From contig NC_085141.1 in assembly GCF_024139115.2 (NCBI RefSeq), positions 399,244,042 to 399,308,041 on the forward strand: a DNA stretch of 64,000 bases, written 5' to 3'. The position numbers and the translations under genes are program-made. Below, piece after piece: positions 11,690-21,430 of the stretch (the first letter of the stretch is position 1; every line of letters starts with the position of its first letter). The DNA comes from Armigeres subalbatus (lineage: Eukaryota > Arthropoda > Insecta > Diptera > Culicidae). The notes under the pieces were generated by a model that saw nothing but the letters and a program-made list of their open reading frames with translations, ran no database searches and had not been told where the DNA came from.

Positions 11690-12745
11690 TGCGTAGTGGT
11701 TATTATGTTCCAGACGATCATTTTTTACGAAAAATAAAGTCGTTCGTGTTTAATTTTGTTTTTTAAACTAAAGAATTAATTTAATTAATATTATTGGCAC
11801 CTTGCAGCCATCAAATTGAATTTCAAAATAACTCAGAGTTTGTATGCTGTTAACCGAAATTTTCAAATCATTTTTAAATGCGTAAGAAAGTCATGAAAAA
11901 CTAATTGTTTTGAATAGGAGATCAATGTGAAATGTAGGTTGTTTTGTAAAATTTGCATCAACATGTAAAATGGTTTGGTATTCTTGTTTAAATTGGTGAA
12001 AACATCGAAAAAGCATAAGGGTTACATTTTGGACTGTTCTTCTTTTGGTACTTCGCTACTCCAATCAAAGCTTGAAAATTACAAAATAACAGGACACATT
12101 GACTACCGTATTCCAGAATGAAAGCATAATTCGAGAGAACATATGTTGATGTTGATGTCGAATTGGAATCATAATTCTGATGATTGATTACATATTTTGT
12201 TTTCATGTTGTCGTAAATTGTTTTATATGACATGAAACTAATTACTTGTTTTGTTATAGAAAACCTACATCAATATTAGCCTTAAAATTTGCTCTCATAG
12301 ACAGCAGGAAAAGTTTTCCATTTGATGTGACCGTAAGATTTTTCTGTTATACATTTTGATCGTTAAAACGACCTGAGTTATCAAAATATGCGATTTTACA
12401 ATATCGTTTGGGTTCAAATCGGTAACTTGCTGGCTGAAATCAAAGATTTTGATAACTTAGGTTATTAACAAATTATGATCATGGAGTGGAGATCACCTGT
12501 GAGAAACGATTTGTTGCAAAAATATGTCTGTTCTTAATTCTGAATTAGCGGCTGATACCAATGCACGCTGGAAGAAATATGCTCAAACGGATCAATGAGT
12601 TGAAGCTTTGGTCCAAATTCAACTTCAGTGATGATTGTTTGACGGTTGGTGAAATAGTTCAAGCCCTCTAACCTGTTCAAGCTGCTGTGAAACTCTGCCG
12701 TGTGTTTTGCACTCCATATGAAGCCTTCGTGGTGATCCAAATTAT
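11690..12745. other. Unannotated AT-rich stretch
   Basis: No gene or clear repeat was seen. Its right border is the 3' end of a SINE. Confidence 0.4.
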
Positions 12746-13034
12746 CTTCTTCTTATTGGCATTACATCCCCACACTGGGACAGAGTCGCCTCGCAGCTTA
12801 GTGTTCATTAAGCACTTCCACGGTTATTAACTTGCGAGGTTTCTAAGCCAGGTTACCATTTTTGTATTCGTATATCATAAGGCTAACACGATGATACTTT
12901 TATATGCCCAGGGAAGTTGAGACAATTTCAATCCGAAAATCGCCTAGACCGGCACCTGGAATCGAACCCAGCCACCCTCAGCATGGTCTTTGCTTTGTAG
13001 CCGCGCGTCTTATCGCACGGATAAGGAGGGCCCC
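12746..13034 (-). mobile_element. Feilai-type SINE, near full length
   Basis: Uninterrupted copy of the SINE at 4457-5036. On the minus strand: head GGGGCCCTCCTTATCCGTGC with A-box region, B box GGTTCGATTCC, body, and a short (GAA)n 3' end at 12746-12756. It supplies the empty-site sequence for the MITE in the first copy. No convincing target duplication was found. Confidence 0.85.
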
Positions 13035-13980
13035 TAAAACTATATATCCAATCTATGTTGAAACAATTATCAAATTAAGCGACAGACATTTCCGACAACT
13101 TATTCAATGCATCTAAGGGAAAAAAATCAAGAGAGACAATCATAATGCGCTGATCTTTAAGTTTTTTTAATGATTCTACCGTGAAGCAATTGATTAGAAA
13201 CGATTTGCGCATTTTCTAAGTATTTGACACTGAATTTCGAAGGTCTTGAAACCATTCGTCCAACTCGGTTGAACCAGAAAGGGCATTCTCAGTAGTCATT
13301 GCCAGCAAAATCCAATACGGATTGGGGGATGAGTCGCTTCGTTTCGTTTTTTTTTCAGCTCAACAAGCAATTATTTTAAAAATTGTAATGGCGGGCATAG
13401 AAAAGCTATCTGTCAATAAATGAGGGAATGTTTTATATAATACTAAGTTGAAAAGCAAGCCAAGCTACAGTTGGAGTGCAGAGTCATAGAAAAAGAGTTT
13501 GAGGAATTTTGTCAATCCTACTTGGGAAGTACTAGTACTCACATTCGTTCATCAGTGCATTCGGAATGTGGATTATGGACGTTGATTATAATTGTTTATT
13601 ATTATTACCGTTAATTTTAATAATAATTCATTGCTGTTTTAAAGGGCAGCTTGTAGGGTTTGACACCAACATAAATAGTCCAAAGCTTTGTTCAGCATCT
13701 CTCGTTTTCACTCGGACTATGATAACAATTCACGGTAGATTGTTGCCCTCCAGAAGGTAAACCGTATCTAACCAGCCTTCATAGATGATTCCCTTGGATG
13801 CAAGTATTAGTGGGTTACCAAAGTAGGTACCGATATCTGGCACTCCATGGCGATAGGGATCCTTTGAGAGATTCCCTTTTGATGTACTTCAGCTCAGCGA
13901 AGACCTCCCAGTCGTTGGAGACCGTCACCGAGCTGGCATTCTTTTTAGCGTGGTGAATTTCTGCCTTCCTTTTAACATTA
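13035..13980. other. Unannotated stretch
   Basis: Only a 64-codon hydrophobic frame (13566-13760), which I cannot support as a gene. Confidence 0.4.
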
Positions 13981-13990
13981 TCAGTGAGAC

Positions 13991-14189
13991 CAATAGAGGT
14001 AATATGCTATAGAGGAATATTGTCGCTGTCGTCACTGTTGAAACATCTTTTGCTGGCAAGGATAGGGCACTAAATGTCAACGAAGGAAAAATCAGTACGC
14101 TTTGAGAGATATGTACCCTACATGATTGGGAACGAGAACAAAGGAAACCGCAGCGACAATCATATATAGTCCTCTTATTACCTCTATTG
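13991..14189. mobile_element. 199-bp MITE with CAATAGAGGTAAT ends
   Basis: Terminal inverted repeats start CAATAGAGGTAAT and continue imperfectly to TGTCGCTG inside; the right end is the mirror, ending ATTACCTCTATTG. TGAGAC occurs on both sides (13985-13990 and 14190-14195), a possible 6-bp target duplication. The subterminal 19-mer GGTAATATGCTATAGAGGA is also at the left end of the two-gene transposon at 14933. Confidence 0.75.
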
Positions 14190-14291
14190 TGAGACCTCTC
14201 TGATTCTTATGGAAAATATAAACGACCACCACCGAGCCAGTAAAAATACAAAATCGGAAACCTGGTAAAGGGTTTAATCATCGTTTTTTAA

Positions 14292-14561
14292 GGTGATTAT
14301 AGAATAAAGCCAGAAATCGGCCATTTTGTAAGCCATGTGCTTTTCCAATATTTTTTTTTCAAAAGCACGAGATGAAATAACTATAACGCGTATGGGGCTG
14401 AAATATTGGTAGACCGTTCGCTTAGTTATGCTGAACAATCATAATTTGAGTATCGGCACTATACGAAAACTATTACGCCAGATTTGGGCTTTTGGAAATA
14501 TATGTATAGATAAACGTGTGGTGAATTTGAAATTCACCACGGGCTTCATTGTATCATCACC
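14292..14561. mobile_element. TTAA-flanked MITE, unit 1
   Basis: Starts GGTGATTATA just after TTAA (14288-14291) and ends ATCATCACC just before TTAA (14562-14565). A GTGAATTTGAAATTCAC palindrome sits about 40 bp from the right end. TTAA at each end is the target duplication typical of piggyBac-type elements. A second diverged unit follows directly and shares the middle TTAA. Confidence 0.7.
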
Positions 14562-14565
14562 TTAA

Positions 14566-14829
14566 GATGGTTGTACAACAAAGACACATATCGGCCATCT
14601 TGGCAAACACGTGTTTTTCCAGTAATTTTTCAAGAGCACGAGTTGAGAGCAATATACCGCGCATAAGGATGAACAATTGGTAGATCATTTGCTTACTTAT
14701 TCTGACCAATCGATTTTATTTTCAGCATTGTACGAAAATTATTACGCTAGATTTTAACTTTTGATAATAGGAGTAGAAAACCGTGTGGTGAATTTAAAAT
14801 TCACCTCTTGGCTTGATTGTATAATCACC
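14566..14829. mobile_element. TTAA-flanked MITE, unit 2
   Basis: Head-to-tail with unit 1 and similar along its length: the CGGCCAT, AAAGCACGAG-like, TTGGTAGA, TTATTACGC and GTGAATTTAAAATTCAC blocks occur in the same order. It ends TATAATCACC before TTAA (14830-14833). With the left end of unit 1 it forms a perfect AAGGTGATTATA / TATAATCACCTT terminal pair over the 542-bp composite. Confidence 0.7.
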
Positions 14830-15448
14830 TTAATGGGCATTTTCCTACTGTAATCGACGTGACCACCTATCCTTTCTCCCCGTGCTCAAGTGGGAGTAGT
14901 AAATTAGTAAATTATGCAATTTCAAATGTCTAGGGTAATATGCTATAGAGGATGTCCCAATGTTGCGGTAGTGTTAAAAAAGTCCATCCTGGATATTGCT
15001 TCTTGCGTTCATCAATGGATTTCTGTCGAACTTCTGGTGTCGCAGTTGTGAGTGGAACGACAATATTGCCAAATTAAATGAACGCAACGTTAATTACTAG
15101 TAAATGTACACACTCCGATCATATTCGTCTTATACACCACCGAGTTTAAATTTTTCAACTTCAATTCAAATTAATGAACTTTTCCTGGAAATAATTTGCT
15201 TCAATTATTGAAAACCACAAAAAAATATATTTGAAATCGCTAAAGATTTATAATAAACAAAAAAAAATTAATATTGTTAATCTGGCAGCCCTTCCAGAAA
15301 GCCTTCGCCCATATCATAACAAAAACATTTTCACTGTTTATTTACATTGAAGAAAGCGATCGCACGAAAAGTTTCTCTTGGTTTTTCTACGAATTGTTTC
15401 GTTAATTTCACCGTAATTAGGCTGTATTATTGTGAAACTACTGGCTAG

Positions 15449-15503
15449 GTAAGTTCGTAATATTAAAATTATGGAATTTGTTTTCTGCAATGCATCCTTA
15501 CAG
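15449..15503 (+). other. Predicted 55-bp intron in 5' UTR
   Basis: A strong donor, CTAG|GTAAGT, lies at 15449 and a pyrimidine-containing acceptor ending CTTACAG at 15503. Their 55-bp spacing matches typical short dipteran introns. Removing it deletes the upstream ATG at 15471, making the in-frame ATG at 15516 the likely start. Confidence 0.6.
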
Positions 15504-15515
15504 CCCATATTTTGG

Positions 15516-16724
15516 ATGGATTTCCGCGACGATTTTGAGGCTGCCTTCTCGATTGCTTCGAGTCATGGAGGCCAGGAGGATGATGCCCAGGAACCAGATG
15601 GATACATTGTGGAGGCCCTGGAATCTGATTACACTATTCCCGAGTATGTGTACGCAGATGCGACGGACGAAAATGAATCAGCAACCGCCGCGAATGTTAA
15701 TGCGGAATCTGGAGCTGAAGAACAGCACTGCGTAGTGGACGACAGTGAAATCGACCCAACATCAATCTCGTCAGCATCAAACGAAACCCCCAACGCAAAG
15801 TTAATGAAATTGAGTACCGGCGATGCAAATTTTACGTTCAATGGCCAGTTTTACAAACGTAGATTCATCGGGAAAACGCCTGGCGGATTGATTGCTACTC
15901 GTTTGATCTCCGGTGGTACTGTAAACGAGATTTTGACCGGAATATGGGATATGTGTAAGCCACTTCTATGCCGTGAAGTGATTTTTGTCGAGAATAGTGG
16001 CACGCAAGTTCCTACATGGGCTGACAGGCTACCCGTTTTCGAAGAGATGGGCAAGTTCGTCGTTTTACAGGACCACAGCCAGAAGAAACGAGTGACCATA
16101 GAAAAAGTCAGCAGCAAACTACTGACAAGCTGGCGGTGCAAAGAGATACGTGTTCATGTACATGTTTACTCTACTTCGATTTCTTGCAAGTCACTGTGGG
16201 AAGTTACTGAGAAACAATTGATTCGTCATCAAAATGCAGATCGATCGGGTGCTCCTAGCAACCAGGCCGTGACGTCATTGGCTGAAGAACTTCGGCGCAA
16301 GAATGGTCATTTTCAAGCACAGTCAAGTGCATGGAGATTGTGGGCAAATTTCATACATGCTGGACCAGCCCACGAACGTGAACAAAGATTAACTGAAATG
16401 CCGCCACAACACCTGCTGAAGTTTTTCCGAAGCGTTCCAATTTCCGAGGCTGTGAAGTTAGAGTCAGTTCGAAGTGGTTTGTCCGTGGCTAATACGATTA
16501 ACCAAGGATTTGTCGCAGAATTGGAAGCACTCGAAAACGATACTGATCAGCTACTATTTTGGGCTCAGCGACTCAAAAGCCGTTTAGCAAGTATGAGGAC
16601 ACGTTCGGATGTTAATTCGGCTCTGGTCGGAGCAATGAGTTCTGCTGTGCGGCCAGAGGAGGATGAATTTAATCGAGACATTGCTGGCAGGGTTTCGGAT
16701 ATGCCGGATGTAGACCATGCATAA
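15516..16724 (+). CDS. Uncharacterised 402-aa protein, probable transposon accessory ORF
   Basis: A single uninterrupted frame with no recognised domain. Residues 1-110 are acidic and Ser/Ala-rich, low-complexity and probably disordered. From about residue 112 (FTFNGQFYKRRFIGKTPGG) to 390 it looks globular. It has a basic segment KKRVTIEKVSSKLLTSWRCK, a tryptophan/histidine-rich block around AWRLWANFIHAGPAHERE, a FFRSVP segment, and a predicted helical heptad-like stretch (VAELEALENDTDQLLFWAQRLKSR, shown here only by position, about 333-356) that could mediate dimerisation. The start follows a predicted 5' UTR intron; the ATG at 15471 would add 15 residues. It converges with a transposase gene and lies within the same putative element, so a DNA-binding or accessory role is plausible but unproven. 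A host gene is the alternative. Confidence 0.65.
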   Translation: MDFRDDFEAAFSIASSHGGQEDDAQEPDGYIVEALESDYTIPEYVYADATDENESATAANVNAESGAEEQHCVVDDSEIDPTSISSASNETPNAKLMKLSTGDANFTFNGQFYKRRFIGKTPGGLIATRLISGGTVNEILTGIWDMCKPLLCREVIFVENSGTQVPTWADRLPVFEEMGKFVVLQDHSQKKRVTIEKVSSKLLTSWRCKEIRVHVHVYSTSISCKSLWEVTEKQLIRHQNADRSGAPSNQAVTSLAEELRRKNGHFQAQSSAWRLWANFIHAGPAHEREQRLTEMPPQHLLKFFRSVPISEAVKLESVRSGLSVANTINQGFVAELEALENDTDQLLFWAQRLKSRLASMRTRSDVNSALVGAMSSAVRPEEDEFNRDIAGRVSDMPDVDHA

Positions 16725-16813
16725 ATGATTTATTTCGGGTTTGATTATGGGATTGCAACTTTTGTTATGAACTGCTTGTTGTTTATTTCTGAATGATTTT
16801 AAAATTATTAGTT

Positions 16814-17067
16814 CTCGCGTGATTTTTGAAAACGTCGTAAGTCCAAATAAGAGACTCTCTTTCATTACGCTCTCTTTTGCTAATATCTAGGCTAGTTTAA
16901 AAATTGTTGCTATACTTTCACCTCAGCACACTAGACAAAGTATTTTCTTCAGGTCGGTGCTGGAAAATCCAATGTAAATGTTAGTATGGCTTTGTAATAA
17001 TCGAAAGAGAAAGTAAACAAAGAAAGCCTCTCTTTTGGACTTACGACGTTTTCAAAAATCACGCGAG
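16814..17067. mobile_element. 254-bp MITE with perfect 34-bp TIRs
   Basis: Both ends carry the same 34 bases inverted, beginning CTCGCGTGATTTTTGAAAAC and ending GTAAGTCCAAA. Similarity continues imperfectly inward (AAGAGA.CTCTCTTTC) and outward into TTATTA/TAATAA. It lies exactly in the gap between the stop codons of the two convergent ORFs, so it sits in 3' UTR space of both. The intact arms suggest recent movement. Confidence 0.85.
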
Positions 17068-17128
17068 AGTTTTAATAAAACGATTTTAACGTAACTGAAC
17101 AATATTTGTCATTTTAACTTTAAAACTA

Positions 17129-18196
17129 TTACACATTAGAAACATCAAAATTTGAATCATTTTGGATCTGTAAAAGGCCAATACTAGGATCGAAAACTCC
17201 ATTTGGTAGGTAACCACAATGGCGAAACAAATTGGTACAATCAAATGATGAATATTCAGTAAACGCTGAAATCGCAACGTGTGATGGAATTTCATTTCGA
17301 TTTTCTTTGAAGTGCCGACGCATACGAGATTTAGTGAGACCAAAAATTATCTCGATGGGATTAAAAAAATGGCAGTAGGGAGGAAGGAACAGTAGAATGA
17401 TTCCAATTGATTGTAGATAATATACAATGTTTTCATCGCAATGAATGCGAGCGCCATTCATGGTCCAGACTGAATTTGGACAAGGATAGCACCGCACATT
17501 TTGATTATTTAAGGCAAATGATCGACAACATTCAAAGAATATTGCACTTGTAAATGTACCTTCTGTCTGGAAGCTATCTAACATTCTCTGCTGTCCCAAA
17601 AAACATAGGAAAGACACTCTTGGACGCCTCACAAACTCGCCTTGGAATATGAATTTTTTGCCTTTCATGCCATAGCCTCGGTTTCGTAGCATATCTCTGT
17701 TATCTTCGTTAAGAAAGACCAAGTTATACAGGTCCCAGTCTATGGAGCATAACTCAGAGAAGAAGTGAAAAATTTGATCTTCTCTTACTTGGATGGCCCT
17801 TCTCTCTAGAGCCTTCCAGGTTAGTCCTTCCGCATGTAGTATACGACAAACGCTTCCGGCGCTGATGGTTATGTTGAAATGCTTTAGGAATAGCTGACAG
17901 CATTCGTCCAAGAAAAGCACTGGTTGAGACATGTACAACTGAATGATCCAATTGCGATGTTCAACGCTGAACTTCCGGAACACCTTAGTGCGCTGCGCTT
18001 CCGTTAATAAGCCGTTGTCCTCATAGTCTTGGATCCATCCGGAAATTGTGGTTTTACTTTTCCGGTAGATCACCGATAGGCGGGCCCTCGATAAACCCAA
18101 GAAATAATATCCGTACAAACAGTGGTATTTGGTGTTCACACTAGCTCGCCGATACAGGACATTGCAGAGGATGTTGTTGGATGTTTTAGGAAACAT
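17129..18196 (-). CDS. IS630/Tc1-mariner-type DDE transposase, catalytic residues altered
   Basis: An uninterrupted 355-aa frame starting at an ATG in AAAAATGTTTCC. Residues 30-65 (LSRARLSVIYRKSKTTISGW) form a helix-turn-helix, followed by a second winged-helix-like part to about residue 130. The DDE domain follows. The first acidic site reads VFLNEDNRDMLRNRGYG (about 158-174), where the family has D-E, so the first Asp appears to be Asn with nearby residues missing. The second site reads VWTMNGARIH (about 243-252), where DNA or DGA is usual, so again Asn. The third, FFNPIEIIFG (about 273-282), keeps Glu. Length is normal for the family. The frame is intact while two catalytic acids look lost: a recently dead copy, or a domesticated DNA-binding derivative. 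It faces the 402-aa ORF tail to tail. Confidence 0.8.
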   Translation of the reverse strand: MFPKTSNNILCNVLYRRASVNTKYHCLYGYYFLGLSRARLSVIYRKSKTTISGWIQDYEDNGLLTEAQRTKVFRKFSVEHRNWIIQLYMSQPVLFLDECCQLFLKHFNITISAGSVCRILHAEGLTWKALERRAIQVREDQIFHFFSELCSIDWDLYNLVFLNEDNRDMLRNRGYGMKGKKFIFQGEFVRRPRVSFLCFLGQQRMLDSFQTEGTFTSAIFFECCRSFALNNQNVRCYPCPNSVWTMNGARIHCDENIVYYLQSIGIILLFLPPYCHFFNPIEIIFGLTKSRMRRHFKENRNEIPSHVAISAFTEYSSFDCTNLFRHCGYLPNGVFDPSIGLLQIQNDSNFDVSNV

Positions 18197-18531
18197 TTTT
18201 ATTTGCTTTTAATGAAAAATAATCAGTTTTGATTCTAAGCTACTGATGAACTTTGCAACAGGTACGGCGACAAACAAAACAAAAATCAGAATGACATTTC
18301 AGCTGACATTTCATTTGACGTTTCGCACTTAATCCGCACTTCGATGGTAGTCGCACTTATGAAGTGCGGAGTCCAGTGGTGAACTAAGTGCGCAATATAA
18401 TAGCTTAAAAACAATTGTGGATAAGCTAAAACTCATCGAATTAACGCCTAGAACAGCTTTTGTTTGACAAAATTCCGTTCAAAATTATGAAAAATCGACA
18501 TTTTTTATTAAAAACTTGAATCCTTTGATCC

Positions 18532-18675
18532 TATTATTGCGGTAGTGCTAAGGTCCTATTGTTGTGTTATCGATTTCCTTAATAATTACATGCAATACCG
18601 CAACAATAGGACTGACCTTGAAGAAGTGTCACAACGATAGGCAAATGCGTCCTATTATTGTGGTAGTTTGTTTTT
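18532..18675. repeat. CCTATTRTTGYGGTA subterminal motif cluster
   Basis: Four related motifs: CCTATTATTGCGGTAG (18532), CCTATTGTTGTGTTA (18554), the inverted TACCGCAACAATAGGA (18594), and CCTATTATTGTGGTAG (18651). A relative, CCAATGTTGCGGTAGTG, is at 14964 near the other end of the putative transposon. They could be transposase-binding repeats. Confidence 0.55.
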
Positions 18676-18865
18676 CTTGTGATAAAAACAAAACAACATA
18701 TGTTTAGCACAATTGACGTAATATTTACGAAACTATAGTTAACGAGCAACCTATTCGATTACTGCAATGTGGAAAATGACCAACAGGTTTTTTTTAAAGA
18801 ATTTTTGAAATCAATTTTGTTTTGACACTGTGCTTAACCCCTCCATAATAGGTCGTTTTACCCTA

Positions 18866-19080
18866 ATTGCAGCGTCAAACTCAAATAGGCAGATAGACTG
18901 ACAGAAAGATAGATCGATACCTAAATTCAACTCGATGTGTATACTGTGATCAGATTTTCAATGGGGCAGCTAAACCGGTTTGTCTTTGTACCCTATTTTG
19001 TGTTAGGCCATTAGGCCGAATGACGTTTGGCTTAATACTACAATAGGTTGAAAAACGCAACTCTCGGGTTGAATATTAGA
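18866..19080. other. Unannotated spacer
   Basis: No feature recognised between the transposon end and the pyrimidine tract. Confidence 0.35.
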
Positions 19081-19315
19081 TAGACTTCCTCCTCACCCCT
19101 TTGTTCTTTCTTCTACCTCCCTTTTAACTTCTTCTTTTATCTTTCTTCCTTTCCCCATCTTCATTCTTTTTCTATGTATTTCCTTCTTTCCTCTTACCTA
19201 TATTCTTCTACTTTCTCCTTTATTGTTCTCGTTGTTTCTTGGTATTTTCTTCTTGCTTCTGCTTTCTTCGTTTTTCTTTTTCCCTTCTTCATTCTCCCAC
19301 TTCCTTCTTAGTTTG
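19081..19315. repeat. Pyrimidine-rich tract, about 235 bp
   Basis: Nearly continuous C/T (TTCTTCTTTCCTCC-like) on the plus strand, hence polypurine on minus. It lies about 200 bp beyond the 3' side of the minus-strand gag remnant. It is an imperfect simple-sequence tract and could adopt triplex structure. Confidence 0.7.
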
Positions 19316-19509
19316 ATTAGGAGAGCAAGGTCGGGCAATCTTTTCTTGATTGCAGGACATTCGAAATAAAAAGCGCCTTACAAACGTCGCGATACTCGCA
19401 CAACAGATCTAAACCAATATGTTGGCAGATTGCAGCATAACTTGGTAAATTAATTGGGTCATTCCAATGAACTGTCTGGTCCGAGTATCAGAGAGAGCCC
19501 CTTCTCAAA

Positions 19510-20400
19510 CGCCCCTTCTCTAAGGCTTGGAACTAACTTACCTTGTCCACCGTATCCTTGTCAATAGTCTGCCGCCGACCTTCAAACAGTACGTCAGAGT
19601 TACTTCCTCCATACCTGCTGATGCCGCCTGTACCAAGCGAGTTTGGCATCCTGCCATTCAGCATTTCCAATATGTACGTGTCATCTCCGCATTGCAGAAT
19701 GAACAGCCTTAGCACCCTCGCTAACCAGCGATAGTACACGACGTTTGCTTGGATCTCACTGCACTACGTAGTTCTCGGCAACACCACTACCGACCTTCTT
19801 GCTGCTGTCGGATGGTAAACGCTTCGAGGTTGTCTGGCCTCCACTACGCTACAGCTACGCAAATTTAAAATTTCCAATAAGGACCGATTTCTCCGTGTCA
19901 CTGGATCCAGGCGAGCGCACAAGATATCCAGGAGCAGCAGATCCTTGTAATCGGTGGGCTGAACAAGCTGGTCCAATGTTTGAGTAGTTCTCTCGAATCC
20001 CTCCAGCAGGGACTGCATATCTACTGACGACTCCCTAGTCATCTTTAAGAGTTTGAAAAGTGTCTGGATTTGGCGCCGCTTCAGCTGCTTACTGTCGTTG
20101 TAGCGCTTCATCAAGGCTTGTAATAACCAGTGGATCCACAAGGGCCTTGGCCTCGCCTGTCAAGCACCCCTTAAGGTAGTGAAACTTTTCTACCTTCAGT
20201 AATTCCACATTCCTGTGTATGAGCGATATATACAGATCACGTCCTCCTTTTCGTCGCAGTCATCGTGGGCCTCGATTTCTAGGATCATCTCGTTTACCTT
20301 CGCCCATAACTCATCCAGTTTCTCCAGCCGTACCGTCACCTGACTAGCACTTGTCACTTCACTTAAGTTCTTAAGCAAACCCACAAATGTCCTGGAACAT
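19510..20400 (-). pseudogene. BEL/Pao-type retrotransposon gag remnant
   Basis: Three minus-strand frames together cover a DUF1759-like Gag. In order: VRLEKLDELWAKVNEMILEI (20196-20384); LTGEAKALVDPLVITSLDEA across the frame break near 20100-20165; then LMKRYNDSKQL through LLEILNLRSC (19764-20141), where the family usually shows LxxRYN and an LD..T.R box. A weaker downstream part lies at 19533-19739. Frames are broken at least twice and no protease, RT or integrase follows. GGCGCCGTTACTG on the minus strand (20506-20518) lies about 100 bp upstream and could be a primer binding site. Confidence 0.75.
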
Positions 20401-20839
20401 GTTAAGCAGTTACCGCAGGGTTGTCTTCAGGGTCTTTATTGCTGGAAACTTCTTGGAAAATGATTCTCAGTGTGCAAGTTTCAGTGACTCTAATATTCAA
20501 ATGATCAGTAACGGCGCCGGCCACGCCCTAAGTAAGGAAGAGGGAAGGAATATTAGTAGGTGATTTTTGCTATTTGAAGAGCCTGTTTACCTCTGCGTCT
20601 CCACAAAAACTAAAGGAAGGATTATCAGTTAGTTGGTAGGCATCGTTGGATCTGGATTCACTCTGATAAGCGATACTACCATGCAATTCTTTATACACAG
20701 TGATTTTACCTAACTATTTGCACACCGAGCAGGAACACGATCAAAGGCATATCTATTGATTTACTTCCCGACCGCACAAACTACAACGATACCAGATGGT
20801 TCGACGTATCTATGAACCGAACATGGACAATAGTCACCA

Positions 20840-21130
20840 TGAATCACCGATGGCATATGCAAACTGTGGAGGATCGCGTTTTTGACGACTGAACCGACGT
20901 GCAGTATTCTGTACTTACTTGACCGGAGCAAAGCGCAATACAAGCGATGATGATCCACCGAATATCAAATGGATATTTTTTCTACCGCCCGCGACGAATA
21001 ACACACGCACTGTACTTACTTTCCCGATGGCCAAGTTATAGAAGATCGCACTTGTCTCGACCGAATCAAAGCGCAATACTAGCGCATTATCCGCCGAATA
21101 TCAAAAAGATATTTTTTACATACGCACTCT
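20840..21130. repeat. Diverged direct repeat, possible LTR/leader of the BEL remnant
   Basis: Two copies about 130-140 bp apart share TACTTACT, AAAGCGCAATAC, CCACCGAATATCAAA or CCGCCGAATATCAAA, and GATATTTTTT. Their position upstream of the minus-strand gag would suit LTR or 5' leader sequence, but LTR borders (TG...CA) could not be set. Confidence 0.45.
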
Positions 21131-21254
21131 GTAGAGCAATTCTTATATTTACCTGGTACATTTTCCTCAGATTTCAATCGATTGTTAAACGTTCTATATA
21201 GATAACTCAGATAATCGATAGATATCTCAGATCGTCCATTCACAGCGCAATGAA

Positions 21255-21430
21255 GAGGATTTAAAGGCTTCCTGGCCTCTTGAAAGGAGCCTTCTGGGCC
21301 TCTTAAAAGGAGGCTCTTAGAATTAGGCTCACGAGCCCCTAAAGGGCCTTTGGAAAGGAACCTTCTGATCTTCTTGAAAAGAGGGCTACGGGCCTCTTAG
21401 AACGAAGCTTCTAAGCCTCTTGAAAGTGTA
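21255..21430. repeat. Diverged copy of the GAGGCTTC / CCTCTTGGAAGG minisatellite
   Basis: Irregular units such as CCTCTTGAAAGGAGCCTTCT and CCTCTTAAAAGGAGGCTC repeat at about 23-30 bp. They are related to the large array at 58205-60188 but strongly diverged. Confidence 0.65.

Larger units (their letters stand above)
14933..18863. mobile_element. Putative two-gene TA-flanked DNA transposon
   Basis: Left end GGGTAATATG follows TA (14931-14932); right end CGTTTTACCC precedes TA (18864-18865). Only the outer GGGTAA/TTACCC is an exact inverted match, but both subterminal regions carry TTGCGGTA-type motifs (left near 14967; right near 18540, 18600 and 18655). A TA duplication is what the encoded IS630/Tc1-mariner-type transposase would produce. 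The interior holds convergent ORFs (15516-16724 plus; 17129-18196 minus) and one nested MITE. The boundaries are inferred, and a second copy would be needed to fix them. Confidence 0.5.

Noticed and set aside
15471..15515. Upstream ATG as start of the 402-aa protein
   Set aside because: It lies inside a strongly predicted 55-bp intron; kept only as an alternative.
18220..18420. Right terminus of the two-gene transposon at the GCACTT/AAGTGC repeats (18325-18395)
   Set aside because: The CGCACTT and AAGTGCG motifs have no counterpart near the left side of the 402-aa ORF, whereas GGGTAA/TTACCC with TA does.
19081..19315. LTR polypurine tract for the BEL remnant
   Set aside because: Far longer than a normal polypurine tract and no LTR start follows; more likely simple repeat.
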